Origin: a bacterium | GTDB lineage: Bacteria > Dependentiae > Babeliae > Babeliales > RVW-14 | Reading direction: 5' to 3' | Length of the DNA: 6,541 bases | Assembly (NCBI GenBank): GCA_010027825.1 | Contig: RGUK01000082.1 | Location: forward strand, 1-6,541 | Shown: piece by piece, positions 1 through 6,343 of the stretch | Numbering within the stretch: position 1 is the stretch's first letter | Layout of the letters: the number at the start of each line of letters is the position of its first letter | The notes under the pieces: model-generated | Told to the model about the DNA's origin: nothing | The model's database searches: none | The model's input: only the letters and a program-made list of their open reading frames with translations | Translations under genes and position numbers: made by a program

Positions 1-377
1 GCGGTTATAAAGCCAGGACGAGCATCCGCCGTAGATACTATTGCCTTGCCAGTCATGGTTGCCCCCTCAAGCATGAGGGGCGTTTCCAAGATAAGCGCGC
101 CGGGCGATCCAGGAAATGGAGATCCGCCTGAAACTTGGACCGAGGTAGTAACCGGCACTGTAAGCCCTAAAATAGCCGTAGTGCCTTCAGGAACAGAAAA
201 GCCCCGACGAAAATATACCTCCCCACGCGCCCATTCATAGTCAGTGAAGGTATACGCTGCATCAACAAACACCGGTGCATTTCGCCCGTCTAAGATGGCA
301 TACGCAGGTTGCGCTGCAACCAATAACACCCCGAAAAGCAAAAAACACATGCTGCGCATACAGGTGGCTCGCATCAT
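1..377 (-). CDS. Secreted beta-helix-like paralogue, N-terminal part (runs off window)
   Basis: The reading frame opens with ATG ATG at 377 and stays open for 125 codons to the window edge, so the 3' end is missing. Residues 1-27 form a Sec signal peptide: a basic n-region with R3 and R8, a hydrophobic core CFLLFGVLLVAA, and the cleavage site AYA. The mature protein starts ILDG, as in the two genes upstream (VLDG). It then has YTFTD, VYFRRGFSVPEG and beta-rich sequence that aligns by eye with the N-terminal module of the 405-1484 and 1495-4482 products. It is the fourth gene in the row, 27 nt after the tandem stop of the 405-1484 gene. The first ATG lies 4 nt after AAGGAG, the same spacing as in the other two genes; the second ATG (374) would have 7 nt. 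The function is unknown; an exported structural or adhesive role is inference from the fold style only. Confidence 0.8.
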   Translation of the reverse strand, partial: MMRATCMRSMCFLLFGVLLVAAQPAYAILDGRNAPVFVDAAYTFTDYEWARGEVYFRRGFSVPEGTTAILGLTVPVTTSVQVSGGSPFPGSPGALILETPLMLEGATMTGKAIVSTADARPGFIT

Positions 378-381
378 CCCT

Positions 382-387
382 CTCCTT
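382..387 (-). promoter_or_regulatory. Ribosome binding site for the 1-377 gene
   Basis: On the minus strand AAGGAG lies 4 nt before ATG at 377 and 7 nt before the second ATG at 374. It sits in the 27-nt gap after the upstream gene, so translation starts independently here instead of by stop-start overlap. The site identifies the gene as bacterial. Confidence 0.75.
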
Positions 388-404
388 CTCACGCATTCAC
401 CCTA

Positions 405-1484
405 TTAACGCGCTTGATTATTGTTTACTAGCAAAACATTATCCAGCACCAACGTCGCATGGGGCGCGACATCGATAAACGCGTCGTAATCATAGGAAGA
501 GTCTGCACCAATCGTTACTTGCGCATCACTACCTTCACCAAGACCCCGTAAAATGCTTGTGTTGTTCACATTGATCGCACTAATCATATTTTTTGCCAAA
601 TAGGGGGCCGGCAAGGTCAGGGCCTTGTTGTAAGAAAAGGTAGCTGCATCAAGCGTCAACGAACTCCCATGACCGATAGAAAAATAACTACTCGTGAGCG
701 TTGTATTCAAGCGCAACTCCAGCCCCGGGTTCAAAGTAACATTGGTCAGATCATTCAGGTATAGGCCTGCTCGGAGGTGGATGAGAGAGCTGCGTAATCC
801 TGTAATAACATTTTTATAGCCTGAAAACATAAGGTCATACCCCGTACCTGTCATCGTGCCCTCAAGCGTGAAACGCACATCAAGATCTTTGAAGTGGAAG
901 CCATGCCTGCCCGCCGTAGGGGTGGTTGCCCGCAACCGTGGCCCAAATCCCGTTGTAAAATCTTGTACTCCTCGCAGCCAGCCATTACGCAACATCACTG
1001 TTTGTGAAACCGTATTGTCAATCATGAGTGAACCACGGCTTGCGCCATCGCCACGCAGGGTAAGCGCATAAGATCCCAAGTCCAACACCATGCTGTTTTT
1101 AAAAACAAGCTGTTTAGTAAGGTCCGTGTTACTTTCCATGGTGATGACACCCTGGTTGCCATCATTTGTGCAGATAGCGCCACCATTCGTAAAACCAGTC
1201 GCTGCCGGACCTAGCCGCAGCGGCGCGCTCAGGTACAGCACTCCCGTTTGATTCAGGTCAATCGGCCCGTTCACACGCGGAATAACCCCCACATAAGCCT
1301 TTTGGCCAGCAGGCACCGTGAAGCCATTCTTAAAATGCACAAATCCTAATGCATACTCACCATCACTAAAGGTATACGTGTTTTCCACGGTAATAACCGT
1401 AGCACGTCCATCAAGCACAGCATGCGCTATTTGCATAGATGCCGCGATCAAACATATGCCGATAAACGGCAAAAAGATCTTCAC
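405..1484 (-). CDS. Secreted beta-helix-like protein, 359 aa (short paralogue with both caps)
   Basis: The chosen start is GTG at 1484, because AGGAGG lies 4 nt before it and a clean signal peptide follows (residues 1-22, VKIFLPFIGICLIAASMQIAHA split here as VKIFLPFIG, ICLIAASMQ, IAHA). The open frame reaches to 1559, but that extension is charged and overlaps the upstream gene. The mature protein starts VLDG and carries YTFSDG, ALGFVHF and GFTVPAG, then short beta-strand-like turns rich in L, N, G, T and S. Around residues 188-195 is PTAGRH, shared with the 4490-5290 product. The C-terminal third (LNPGLELRL, SSYF, ILRGLGEGS, YDYDAFIDV, LVLDNV) aligns closely with the end of that same protein. 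This is the smallest complete member, so it may be the minimal N-cap, coil and C-cap unit. There is no catalytic motif, anchor or C-terminal barrel. It ends with tandem stops TAA TAG. Right-handed beta-helix is an inference; the function is not recognised. Confidence 0.85.
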   Translation of the reverse strand: MKIFLPFIGICLIAASMQIAHAVLDGRATVITVENTYTFSDGEYALGFVHFKNGFTVPAGQKAYVGVIPRVNGPIDLNQTGVLYLSAPLRLGPAATGFTNGGAICTNDGNQGVITMESNTDLTKQLVFKNSMVLDLGSYALTLRGDGASRGSLMIDNTVSQTVMLRNGWLRGVQDFTTGFGPRLRATTPTAGRHGFHFKDLDVRFTLEGTMTGTGYDLMFSGYKNVITGLRSSLIHLRAGLYLNDLTNVTLNPGLELRLNTTLTSSYFSIGHGSSLTLDAATFSYNKALTLPAPYLAKNMISAINVNNTSILRGLGEGSDAQVTIGADSSYDYDAFIDVAPHATLVLDNVLLVNNNQAR

Positions 1485-1488
1485 CCGC

Positions 1489-1494
1489 CCTCCT
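1489..1494 (-). promoter_or_regulatory. Ribosome binding site overlapping the upstream stop region; decides the GTG start at 1484
   Basis: On the minus strand AGGAGG follows directly after the TAG stop (1497-1495) of the 995-residue gene and precedes GTG at 1484 by 4 nt. The 10-nt gap between the genes is thus almost entirely ribosome binding site, which suggests translational coupling. It is the reason to prefer GTG 1484 over the longer open frame. Confidence 0.8.
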
Positions 1495-4482
1495 CTACGT
1501 CTGCTGGAAGAACACAATTCCCGACTGCGTATCAAGCACCTTGCCTGGCTGAACATCAAGTATCATGTCATGAGATGGGTTGCCATCACCAAAAATAACT
1601 GCTTGGCTGCTGGATAGAGCTCCCTGGTTCTGCAGTGTTGAAGCGCTGCTTACCAGCAGGGTGCCCTTAGTCAATTGCATGCCCGTCGTCGTTGTCGCCA
1701 ACGTCCCCCCGTGCAGTTCAAGCACGGCGGTGTTGTCGGCAAACTGGATCAGCGTCTTATCTGCCACTGGCGGTGCGTACTTAAACGTCATGCCGCGGTC
1801 GACCAACAGCTTGCCAAAGCTGCCGATGGTACTCGTCTTTTGCGAGGCGTACTTGAACGTTGCTGAGCCCGTCAGATCTAGCTCATCACGCACGTATATT
1901 TTGCCACGGGTGAAGCTATAGTCGCCATCTTGCACCAGTAAGACATTGCCAAAGGTCACGGTACAGCGATCATCCATGCAGCAGATGTTGTACCCATGCA
2001 CGTCATTAAGCGTTATGTTGTCAAACAGCAGCGAAGCGCCCGGCCTGAGGACAATGTTTCCGCCCGTGCCTAGCGTTAGCACCTTGCCATTCCCATGAAT
2101 GACCGCTGCTCCTGAGCAGTACCACGTCGAGGTCAAGGTTGCACTATCTCCCAGCTCTACCGTTGCTTGGTGTCCTAGCGTCAGTGTTGAACCACTGCGC
2201 AATCGTACATCGGCAATCGTTACTGGGAAATCTTTAAGCGAAATATTTTGGAACGTGATGTGCGTATCTGGCGATGACAAAAGAATTGGAATGCCTGGAT
2301 TGCGTGCAAACTGAATACTGAAGCCAGCACCATCAAGCACCGTATCGCTTAAGAAGAATAAGCGGCGCAGTGGCGTTACCACCAAGCCTGCTGAGAGCGT
2401 GCTATTACCGGTGTAGTTGAAATCGGCGCCTGGCAGCGTCGTCACGTTGCGTATCAAACCGCTGTCGGCCAATGGATTGTCGCTATTGATGATGAAAATG
2501 TTCTTATTATCGTTGTTACCAAGGGTGTCATAATCGAGCGATGCTCCCTCAGCCACCGCCAGCTGATCTGATGAAGCAAAATACAAAATCTTGTCGGCGG
2601 TCACCACCTTAGTTGGCGCATCAACTGACCACAGCCCCGAGGTAACGGTATACGACCGATCCATCTTCACCACGCAGTTTTTCAGCGATAGCACGCCGGT
2701 GCTGTCGTCAAAGACTATCGTTCCTGTCCCCAAGCCACTGAGCGTCAAATTGTTCAATTCTACCGTCGTGTTGGCTTTTATCCGAATGGTACCCGTTCTG
2801 GTAATGTCCAAAACATTATTGCCGCCAACCACGCTTGCATCACCACTAAACGCCCATTGGCCCGTTAGGCGTGCATCACCTCCCAGCACAATGTTCTTTG
2901 CATTCGTCCAGTAGAGTGTGCTTGTCCACACCGAATCATTTGCTCCAAAGATGAAGTTATTCCCATTCAGCGTTACGCTCCCTGTGCCACTGAGTACATT
3001 GCTTTGCCCAATGCTAAAATCGTTCTCCAGCACCAACGATCCGCCATTCATGATAATCGATTGGCCAAAAATACCCTCCGTACCAAGAATCAATTCTGCA
3101 TCGCTGTTAGCAAGCTGCACCGCGTTAGGTGTTAGGAACTGCGGCCGCCCCTCAATCCGATTATTGCTGCCAAGAACAAATGCCCGCAAATGGGTGGGTG
3201 CATCAACTTGTGCCCGCAAACTGCATGCCCCATTAAGCCGAATTGAATATGTCTGTGTAGCATCCAAGGTTGCTGTCAATAGCAAATCAGAACCATTCTC
3301 TGCATATATGCCATCGCGAAAAAACATGCTGCCCGAGGCATCCACAGAGCAATCAAAAGGAACACGCAGCGTTCCATTCCACCCAAAGAATGGGTGATCT
3401 CCAGGAATGTTTGTTGCCCCCTCAGCAAGATCAATAGACGAAGTTTGCATCTGAAGCACTGGAGGCGAAAAGGATAGATAACGGATATTTTCAAGCGAGA
3501 GGTGAGTACCAGCACTTATACACAAACCAGGCCGCCAAAAGCACTGCACCGTAATGCCATCATCACCGCCCACAATTGAAGAGCTGCCCTTAACCAAAAA
3601 CACGCACGACCCCGAGCCATGGAACACTTGCAGCCCAGTGCCAGTAATAGATAGTGAGGCGTTTTCAAGCTCGAGAGTATTGTTATGTGTCGTATCAAAA
3701 CCTCCAAAATGGGCCATGGTTATACCCGAACCCAGGTGAAGACCAGCCTCCCGAACAATGGAGCACCCTCCACGAACATCCACCAAAGCCTTGCCAACAG
3801 TTTTGAAAAATGAATGTCCGCTTGCGGCATACAAAGCGTATCCAGTTGCTGTCATAGTCGTTTCTGGCTCAAGTAGACAAGTGGTATCTTCAAGCCACAC
3901 TTGCGGAGCCCCAAAATCATTGCCCCGTGCACGAATACGAGGGGCATATCCAGTCGAAAAGTCTTGTACGCCTTGAACAACCCCATTAAGCAAGCGCAAG
4001 GGCACCCCAAGCGAGGTCAACAAGAATGACCCCCGGGCGCCAGGCTCATCGAGCAGAGCCAATGTATTCTGTTGTAATTTGATCGTGGCAGCACAGTTAG
4101 AAAACGTGAGTTGTCCTCCCAGTGGCACATCATTTTCCAAAATAATTGTCGATGCTTGAGCGGTGTCATTCGTAATAATCCCTCCCGTAGGAAACCCTTG
4201 TGAGTTCAGCCCCAGCACCAGGGCATTAGCACTTGTCAGATGCAAAGTACCAGTACCGTTCAGGTTAACTGGACCATCAACAGGCGCATAAACATCAAGA
4301 GCAACCGTTCCGCCGGCAGGAACATTGAATCCTTTTCTAAAATAGACTAACCCAAGCGCACTATCACCATCAGAAAATTGATAGTAATGATTAATAATGG
4401 TTGGCGTAGTGGTACCATCAAGCACAAATGCTCGTGCGTCGGGCATGCAGAGCATTATGGCCAGCGCTAAAGCTCTCTGCAT
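1495..4482 (-). CDS. Large secreted beta-helix-like protein, 995 aa
   Basis: ATG at 4482 is chosen over the open frame's upstream limit (4602) because AGGAG lies 4 nt before it and a signal peptide follows: MQRALALAIMLCMPDARA, cleaved after residue 18 to give FVLDG. The N-terminal module (residues about 19-250) has YQFSDG, ALGLVYFRKGF, NVPAGG, GVVQGVQDFSTGYAPRIRA and MTATGYAL, all matching the 405-1484 product. The rest is beta-strand repeats with N, G, T, S and D turns. Near residues 495-670 there is a distinct stretch (NGNNFIFG, NIVLGGDARLTG, LSGLGTGTIVFDD, LDYDTLGNNDN) that neither short paralogue shows. A Cys-rich spot, NICCMDDRC, lies near residue 836. The end (ILDVQPGKVLDTQSGIVFF) resembles the C-cap of the paralogues. 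No catalytic residues, membrane anchor or autotransporter barrel are seen. Surface or envelope-associated beta-solenoid is inference; an enzyme of the pectate-lyase superfamily is possible but unsupported. Confidence 0.85.
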   Translation of the reverse strand: MQRALALAIMLCMPDARAFVLDGTTTPTIINHYYQFSDGDSALGLVYFRKGFNVPAGGTVALDVYAPVDGPVNLNGTGTLHLTSANALVLGLNSQGFPTGGIITNDTAQASTIILENDVPLGGQLTFSNCAATIKLQQNTLALLDEPGARGSFLLTSLGVPLRLLNGVVQGVQDFSTGYAPRIRARGNDFGAPQVWLEDTTCLLEPETTMTATGYALYAASGHSFFKTVGKALVDVRGGCSIVREAGLHLGSGITMAHFGGFDTTHNNTLELENASLSITGTGLQVFHGSGSCVFLVKGSSSIVGGDDGITVQCFWRPGLCISAGTHLSLENIRYLSFSPPVLQMQTSSIDLAEGATNIPGDHPFFGWNGTLRVPFDCSVDASGSMFFRDGIYAENGSDLLLTATLDATQTYSIRLNGACSLRAQVDAPTHLRAFVLGSNNRIEGRPQFLTPNAVQLANSDAELILGTEGIFGQSIIMNGGSLVLENDFSIGQSNVLSGTGSVTLNGNNFIFGANDSVWTSTLYWTNAKNIVLGGDARLTGQWAFSGDASVVGGNNVLDITRTGTIRIKANTTVELNNLTLSGLGTGTIVFDDSTGVLSLKNCVVKMDRSYTVTSGLWSVDAPTKVVTADKILYFASSDQLAVAEGASLDYDTLGNNDNKNIFIINSDNPLADSGLIRNVTTLPGADFNYTGNSTLSAGLVVTPLRRLFFLSDTVLDGAGFSIQFARNPGIPILLSSPDTHITFQNISLKDFPVTIADVRLRSGSTLTLGHQATVELGDSATLTSTWYCSGAAVIHGNGKVLTLGTGGNIVLRPGASLLFDNITLNDVHGYNICCMDDRCTVTFGNVLLVQDGDYSFTRGKIYVRDELDLTGSATFKYASQKTSTIGSFGKLLVDRGMTFKYAPPVADKTLIQFADNTAVLELHGGTLATTTTGMQLTKGTLLVSSASTLQNQGALSSSQAVIFGDGNPSHDMILDVQPGKVLDTQSGIVFFQQT

Positions 4483-4486
4483 AGTT

Positions 4487-4491
4487 CTCCT
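4487..4491 (-). promoter_or_regulatory. Ribosome binding site inside the upstream stop codon; decides the ATG start at 4482
   Basis: On the minus strand the sequence TAGGAG serves twice: TAG (4492-4490) stops the upstream paralogue, and AGGAG within it lies 4 nt before ATG at 4482. Termination and initiation are therefore almost superimposed, which supports one polycistronic, translationally coupled transcript. Confidence 0.8.
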
Positions 4492-5290
4492 AAAGCACGA
4501 AGTTTTTGTTAATAAATGTAACATTATCCAGTTGCAGCAGCGCACCCGTAGCAATATCAAGTAGCGCATCGTAGGTATACGTAAGTTTTGGCCCGGCCCC
4601 AAACTCTATAGTGTTGTTGCTTCCTGCGCCCGTCCCCCTAAGCACGGTAGCTCCATCAACAATCAAGGTAGGAGTAGTATCTTGAGCAGGGAAAGTGGAA
4701 GGAAGCCGCAAAGGCCGGTTGAAGGAGACTATGTTACTATTCAGATAAAGCTTGCCCCGGCTAGCAACTTGAAAGTAGCTGCTTTCTACAATTGACGGTG
4801 TTAGGTGTAATTCTACGCCAGGCGCAAGCGCTAGAGCGGCGTCGTCCTGTATGTTTAGAGCACTATAAAACTCAGCCGTAGCTCCTGGTTGCCCAATAAT
4901 CCAGCTCACCCCATTTCGACACGTAAAATCTAAATTCGTAAAAGTCATCAGTGGATTAACCGGCTGTGAAATGTCGCCTTCAGGAGATATAGAGGGCACA
5001 AAATTGCGCGACCCCATCACCAGAGAAACTCCTTCCAAAGCAAGTTCATGCCTGCCTGCTGTAGGCCCTCCACAAAACATCGGTGTCACATGAAAAGCAT
5101 TGTCAGCAAAAATCACAGTCCCATTAGTCAAACTAAGCGTCTTGGGGGCTGGGCTGCTAATAATGAAACGTGACGGCAAATCGAAAGGACCATTAGTATC
5201 CCCATCACTCCGCAAGGTCCCTCCCTGCAGATCTATCAAAAAATCATCGCCAAATATTATTGCGTCGCCAATCCCTTTGAGCCTGTTAAG
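4490..5290 (-). CDS. 5'-truncated secreted beta-helix-like paralogue, C-terminal about 267 residues
   Basis: The frame is open from an in-frame TAG at 5332-5330 down to the TAG stop at 4492-4490, but it has no ATG or GTG near its 5' end, only a TTG at 5239 without a Shine-Dalgarno site. No signal peptide or (V/I)LDG module is present. By alignment to the 405-1484 product, roughly the first 130 residues are missing. What remains is clearly family sequence: IIFGDDFLIDLQGGTLRSDG, then PTAGRHELALEG, and a C-terminal third (APGVELHL, ESSYF, VLRGTGAGS, YTYDALLDI, LQLDNV) that matches the short paralogue almost step for step. Sequence beyond about 5285 no longer looks like this family. The 5' end given is where I think the join lies, uncertain by about 20 nt. 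It is best read as a fragment cut by the junction; a truncated pseudogene is the alternative. Confidence 0.75.
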   Translation of the reverse strand, partial: LNRLKGIGDAIIFGDDFLIDLQGGTLRSDGDTNGPFDLPSRFIISSPAPKTLSLTNGTVIFADNAFHVTPMFCGGPTAGRHELALEGVSLVMGSRNFVPSISPEGDISQPVNPLMTFTNLDFTCRNGVSWIIGQPGATAEFYSALNIQDDAALALAPGVELHLTPSIVESSYFQVASRGKLYLNSNIVSFNRPLRLPSTFPAQDTTPTLIVDGATVLRGTGAGSNNTIEFGAGPKLTYTYDALLDIATGALLQLDNVTFINKNFVL

Positions 5291-5300
5291 AACGTAGCAA
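5262..5300. other. Probable junction between a bacterial and a giant-virus sequence
   Basis: To the left, the minus-strand frame reads as beta-helix sequence up to about LKGIGDAIIFG (5284-5252). To the right, the plus-strand frame reads as a coherent protein from about NPFEPVKNVATL (5270 on). Both genes are missing their 5' ends here, although in a head-to-head arrangement an intergenic promoter region would be expected between them. Gene grammar also changes: Shine-Dalgarno sites and signal peptides on the left, a mimivirus-type promoter and overlapping genes on the right. An assembly chimera is most likely. A true insertion or recombination point is possible but would have broken both genes at once. 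Confidence 0.65.
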
Positions 5301-5554
5301 CCCTGTCCGTCTACGTCAGAACCTGGCTCCTAACCTTTCACAATGAGGTGAGGGCAAGCAAAGGTCAGTCCATCGATGTCACCACCCTAGACCAACTGGC
5401 AACCCTCTACGGCTCTGAAACAATTCAGACCTGTCAGATAAAGACAATTATATCCAATGTAAGCTATGGAATTCGCACAGGAATTGTGAAGCAAGACAAC
5501 TGGAAGCGCTGGCATGTCCATTTTAATCGACTGAAAGTGTTGACGGGGACATGA
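5270..5554 (+). CDS. 3' fragment, possible Erv1/ALR-like thiol oxidase with C-terminal extension
   Basis: An open plus-strand frame enters from the presumed junction and ends at TGA 5552-5554. About 94 residues remain and no start codon belongs to it; the GTG at 5348 is internal. The segment NPFEPVKNVATL ... WLLTFHNEV (W at 5324, HN at 5339-5344) resembles the end of the FAD-binding core of Erv1/ALR sulfhydryl oxidases, where animal ALR has WLCHLHNEVN. The CxxC active site would lie upstream and is not in the window. After the HN motif come about 68 residues (including LDQLATLYG and SYGIRTGIVKQDNWKRW) that are not part of the Erv core. Viral Erv1 homologues are nearly universal in large DNA viruses, where they form disulfides in virion proteins, and the mimivirus enzyme R596 also carries an extra C-terminal domain. 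The match rests on one short motif, so it is tentative. Its 3' end overlaps the convergent gene by 32 bp. Confidence 0.5.
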   Translation, partial: NPFEPVKNVATLSVYVRTWLLTFHNEVRASKGQSIDVTTLDQLATLYGSETIQTCQIKTIISNVSYGIRTGIVKQDNWKRWHVHFNRLKVLTGT

Positions 5555-6242
5555 GGAGCCCACAGGTCTGCTGCAGCTGATTCACAATAAACGCATTCAA
5601 CTCTGCTGTGCTCATATTATCATAGTTAAAGATGATGGTATTGAAGAAAGTGTACTCATAGAGGCCAAGGAGAGTGACCATGATAAGATTCTCTATCAAG
5701 ATGCGTTTCCAGGCAAGACGAAGCCTTACCTGGCGCCCTATAGCCGCTCCTATTGCAACTGCCGAGCAGAGTCCAACCACATACATCCAGGCCTGAAGCT
5801 GCAATCGACCATTATACTGACTTATAGCAACACTAGATATCTGATTCTGCTGATAAACGTCGGTAACGTTTATGAACAGGGACAGCACCTCATCCATGGC
5901 CGCCGTTGTATTAGCCGTCCAGTTGCCACATGAATTGAGCACTCCATTCACATACGAGTCCACCGTGGACCGCAAGCCCGCATCCTCTGAGCGACTGACA
6001 AAGTGGAAGAAGAAGACCGTTTCAAACAGGCTAATCAATGTCAGGTGAAGCCCGAAGCCCATGAACCGATTGTACCACTTTTCGCACGGCGTATACTCCC
6101 TGCTCAGTACGACCATATCCGTGGGCGAAGGGTCATGAATAGATTCACTTATAAGGGGTTTGAAGAGGGGCTCAGAATGAATGGTTTCGGGTAGATATAA
6201 TAAAGAATCCGAATACGATGGAGGGCGTCTGTGCCTGTCCAT
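5523..6242 (-). CDS. Three-helix membrane protein with N-glycosylation sequons, giant-virus type, 239 aa
   Basis: The first ATG is at 6242; the open frame continues upstream to a TAA at 6341-6339 but only with a GTG, which a eukaryotic virus would not use, and that part overlaps the promoter region. Residues 1-55 are polar and proline-rich, likely facing the cytoplasm or virion. Predicted membrane segments are about 60-82 (GLHLTLISLFETVFFFHFV), 151-169 (AWMYVVGLCSAVAIGAAIG) and 181-205 (ILIENLIMVTLLG then LYEYTFFNTIIF). Between the first two helices lie sequons NWT (107), NTT (111) and NVT (125), and NMS (209) follows the third; this puts both regions on the lumenal or outer side and fits an odd number of helices. 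The basic RQVRLRLAWKR (170-180) would be the inner loop. The YEYTFFNTIIFNYD region looks like a family signature that I associate, from memory, with uncharacterised giant-virus proteins. A virion inner-membrane role is inference. Confidence 0.8.
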   Translation of the reverse strand: MDRHRRPPSYSDSLLYLPETIHSEPLFKPLISESIHDPSPTDMVVLSREYTPCEKWYNRFMGFGLHLTLISLFETVFFFHFVSRSEDAGLRSTVDSYVNGVLNSCGNWTANTTAAMDEVLSLFINVTDVYQQNQISSVAISQYNGRLQLQAWMYVVGLCSAVAIGAAIGRQVRLRLAWKRILIENLIMVTLLGLYEYTFFNTIIFNYDNMSTAELNAFIVNQLQQTCGLLMSPSTLSVD

Positions 6243-6280
6243 TCCCTGTCTAGAAGAACGGAATCTTATTTTAGATGGGC

Positions 6281-6296
6281 AATTGAAAAAATTGAA
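6281..6296 (+). repeat. Direct repeat of AATTGAA containing the early-promoter octamer
   Basis: AATTGAA occurs at 6281-6287 and again at 6290-6296 on the plus strand, a period of 9. Only the second copy completes AAAATTGA. The first may be a degenerate second promoter element or chance in an AT-rich spacer. Confidence 0.4.
6288..6295 (+). promoter_or_regulatory. Mimivirus-type early promoter AAAATTGA
   Basis: A perfect AAAATTGA octamer lies on the plus strand 48 nt before ATG at 6344, oriented towards that gene. This motif is the established early-gene promoter element of Mimivirus and its relatives, usually found within about 150 nt of the start codon. It sits in the only intergenic space of the viral part (6243-6343, 101 nt), which is more AT-rich than the flanking genes. 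A TATAAA at 6311-6316 lies between the motif and the start codon and may be incidental. No Shine-Dalgarno site precedes the ATG. The downstream gene is thus predicted to be an early gene. Confidence 0.7.
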
Positions 6297-6343
6297 GTTA
6301 TGGGCGTCTGTATAAAGAGGGAAGTCCACTATCCAATATTAGC

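Noticed and set aside
1485..1559. Upstream ATG start for the 359-residue gene
   Set aside because: It would add 25 charged residues before the signal peptide and overlap the upstream gene; GTG 1484 follows AGGAGG.
2591..3397. Long plus-strand open frames (2591-2914, 2918-3397)
   Set aside because: They are antisense to the 995-residue gene, have no ribosome binding site, and have the composition of a reverse-complement shadow.
3276..3707. Two minus-strand frames inside the large gene (3276-3515, 3516-3707)
   Set aside because: Same strand but another frame; the main frame is continuous with family-like sequence there, so no frameshift is needed.
4483..4602. Upstream extension of the 995-residue gene by 40 codons
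   Set aside because: It overlaps the preceding paralogue, reads as unstructured sequence, and would bury the signal peptide; ATG 4482 has a Shine-Dalgarno site.
4490..5239. TTG at 5239 as a true start of the truncated paralogue
   Set aside because: No Shine-Dalgarno site or signal peptide, and family-like sequence continues upstream of it.
1..5290. Autotransporter or polymorphic membrane protein family
   Set aside because: There is no C-terminal beta-barrel and no recurrent GGAI/FxxN repeat; the visible C-termini are soluble-looking.
6003..6194. Plus-strand open frame opposite the membrane protein
   Set aside because: It is antisense to a well-supported gene, and the membrane topology and sequons are in the minus-strand frame.
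6251..6275. TCTA tetramers on the minus strand before ATG 6242, as late promoter motifs like those proposed for a marine mimivirus relative
   Set aside because: A four-base motif is expected by chance and the flanks are not clearly AT-rich.
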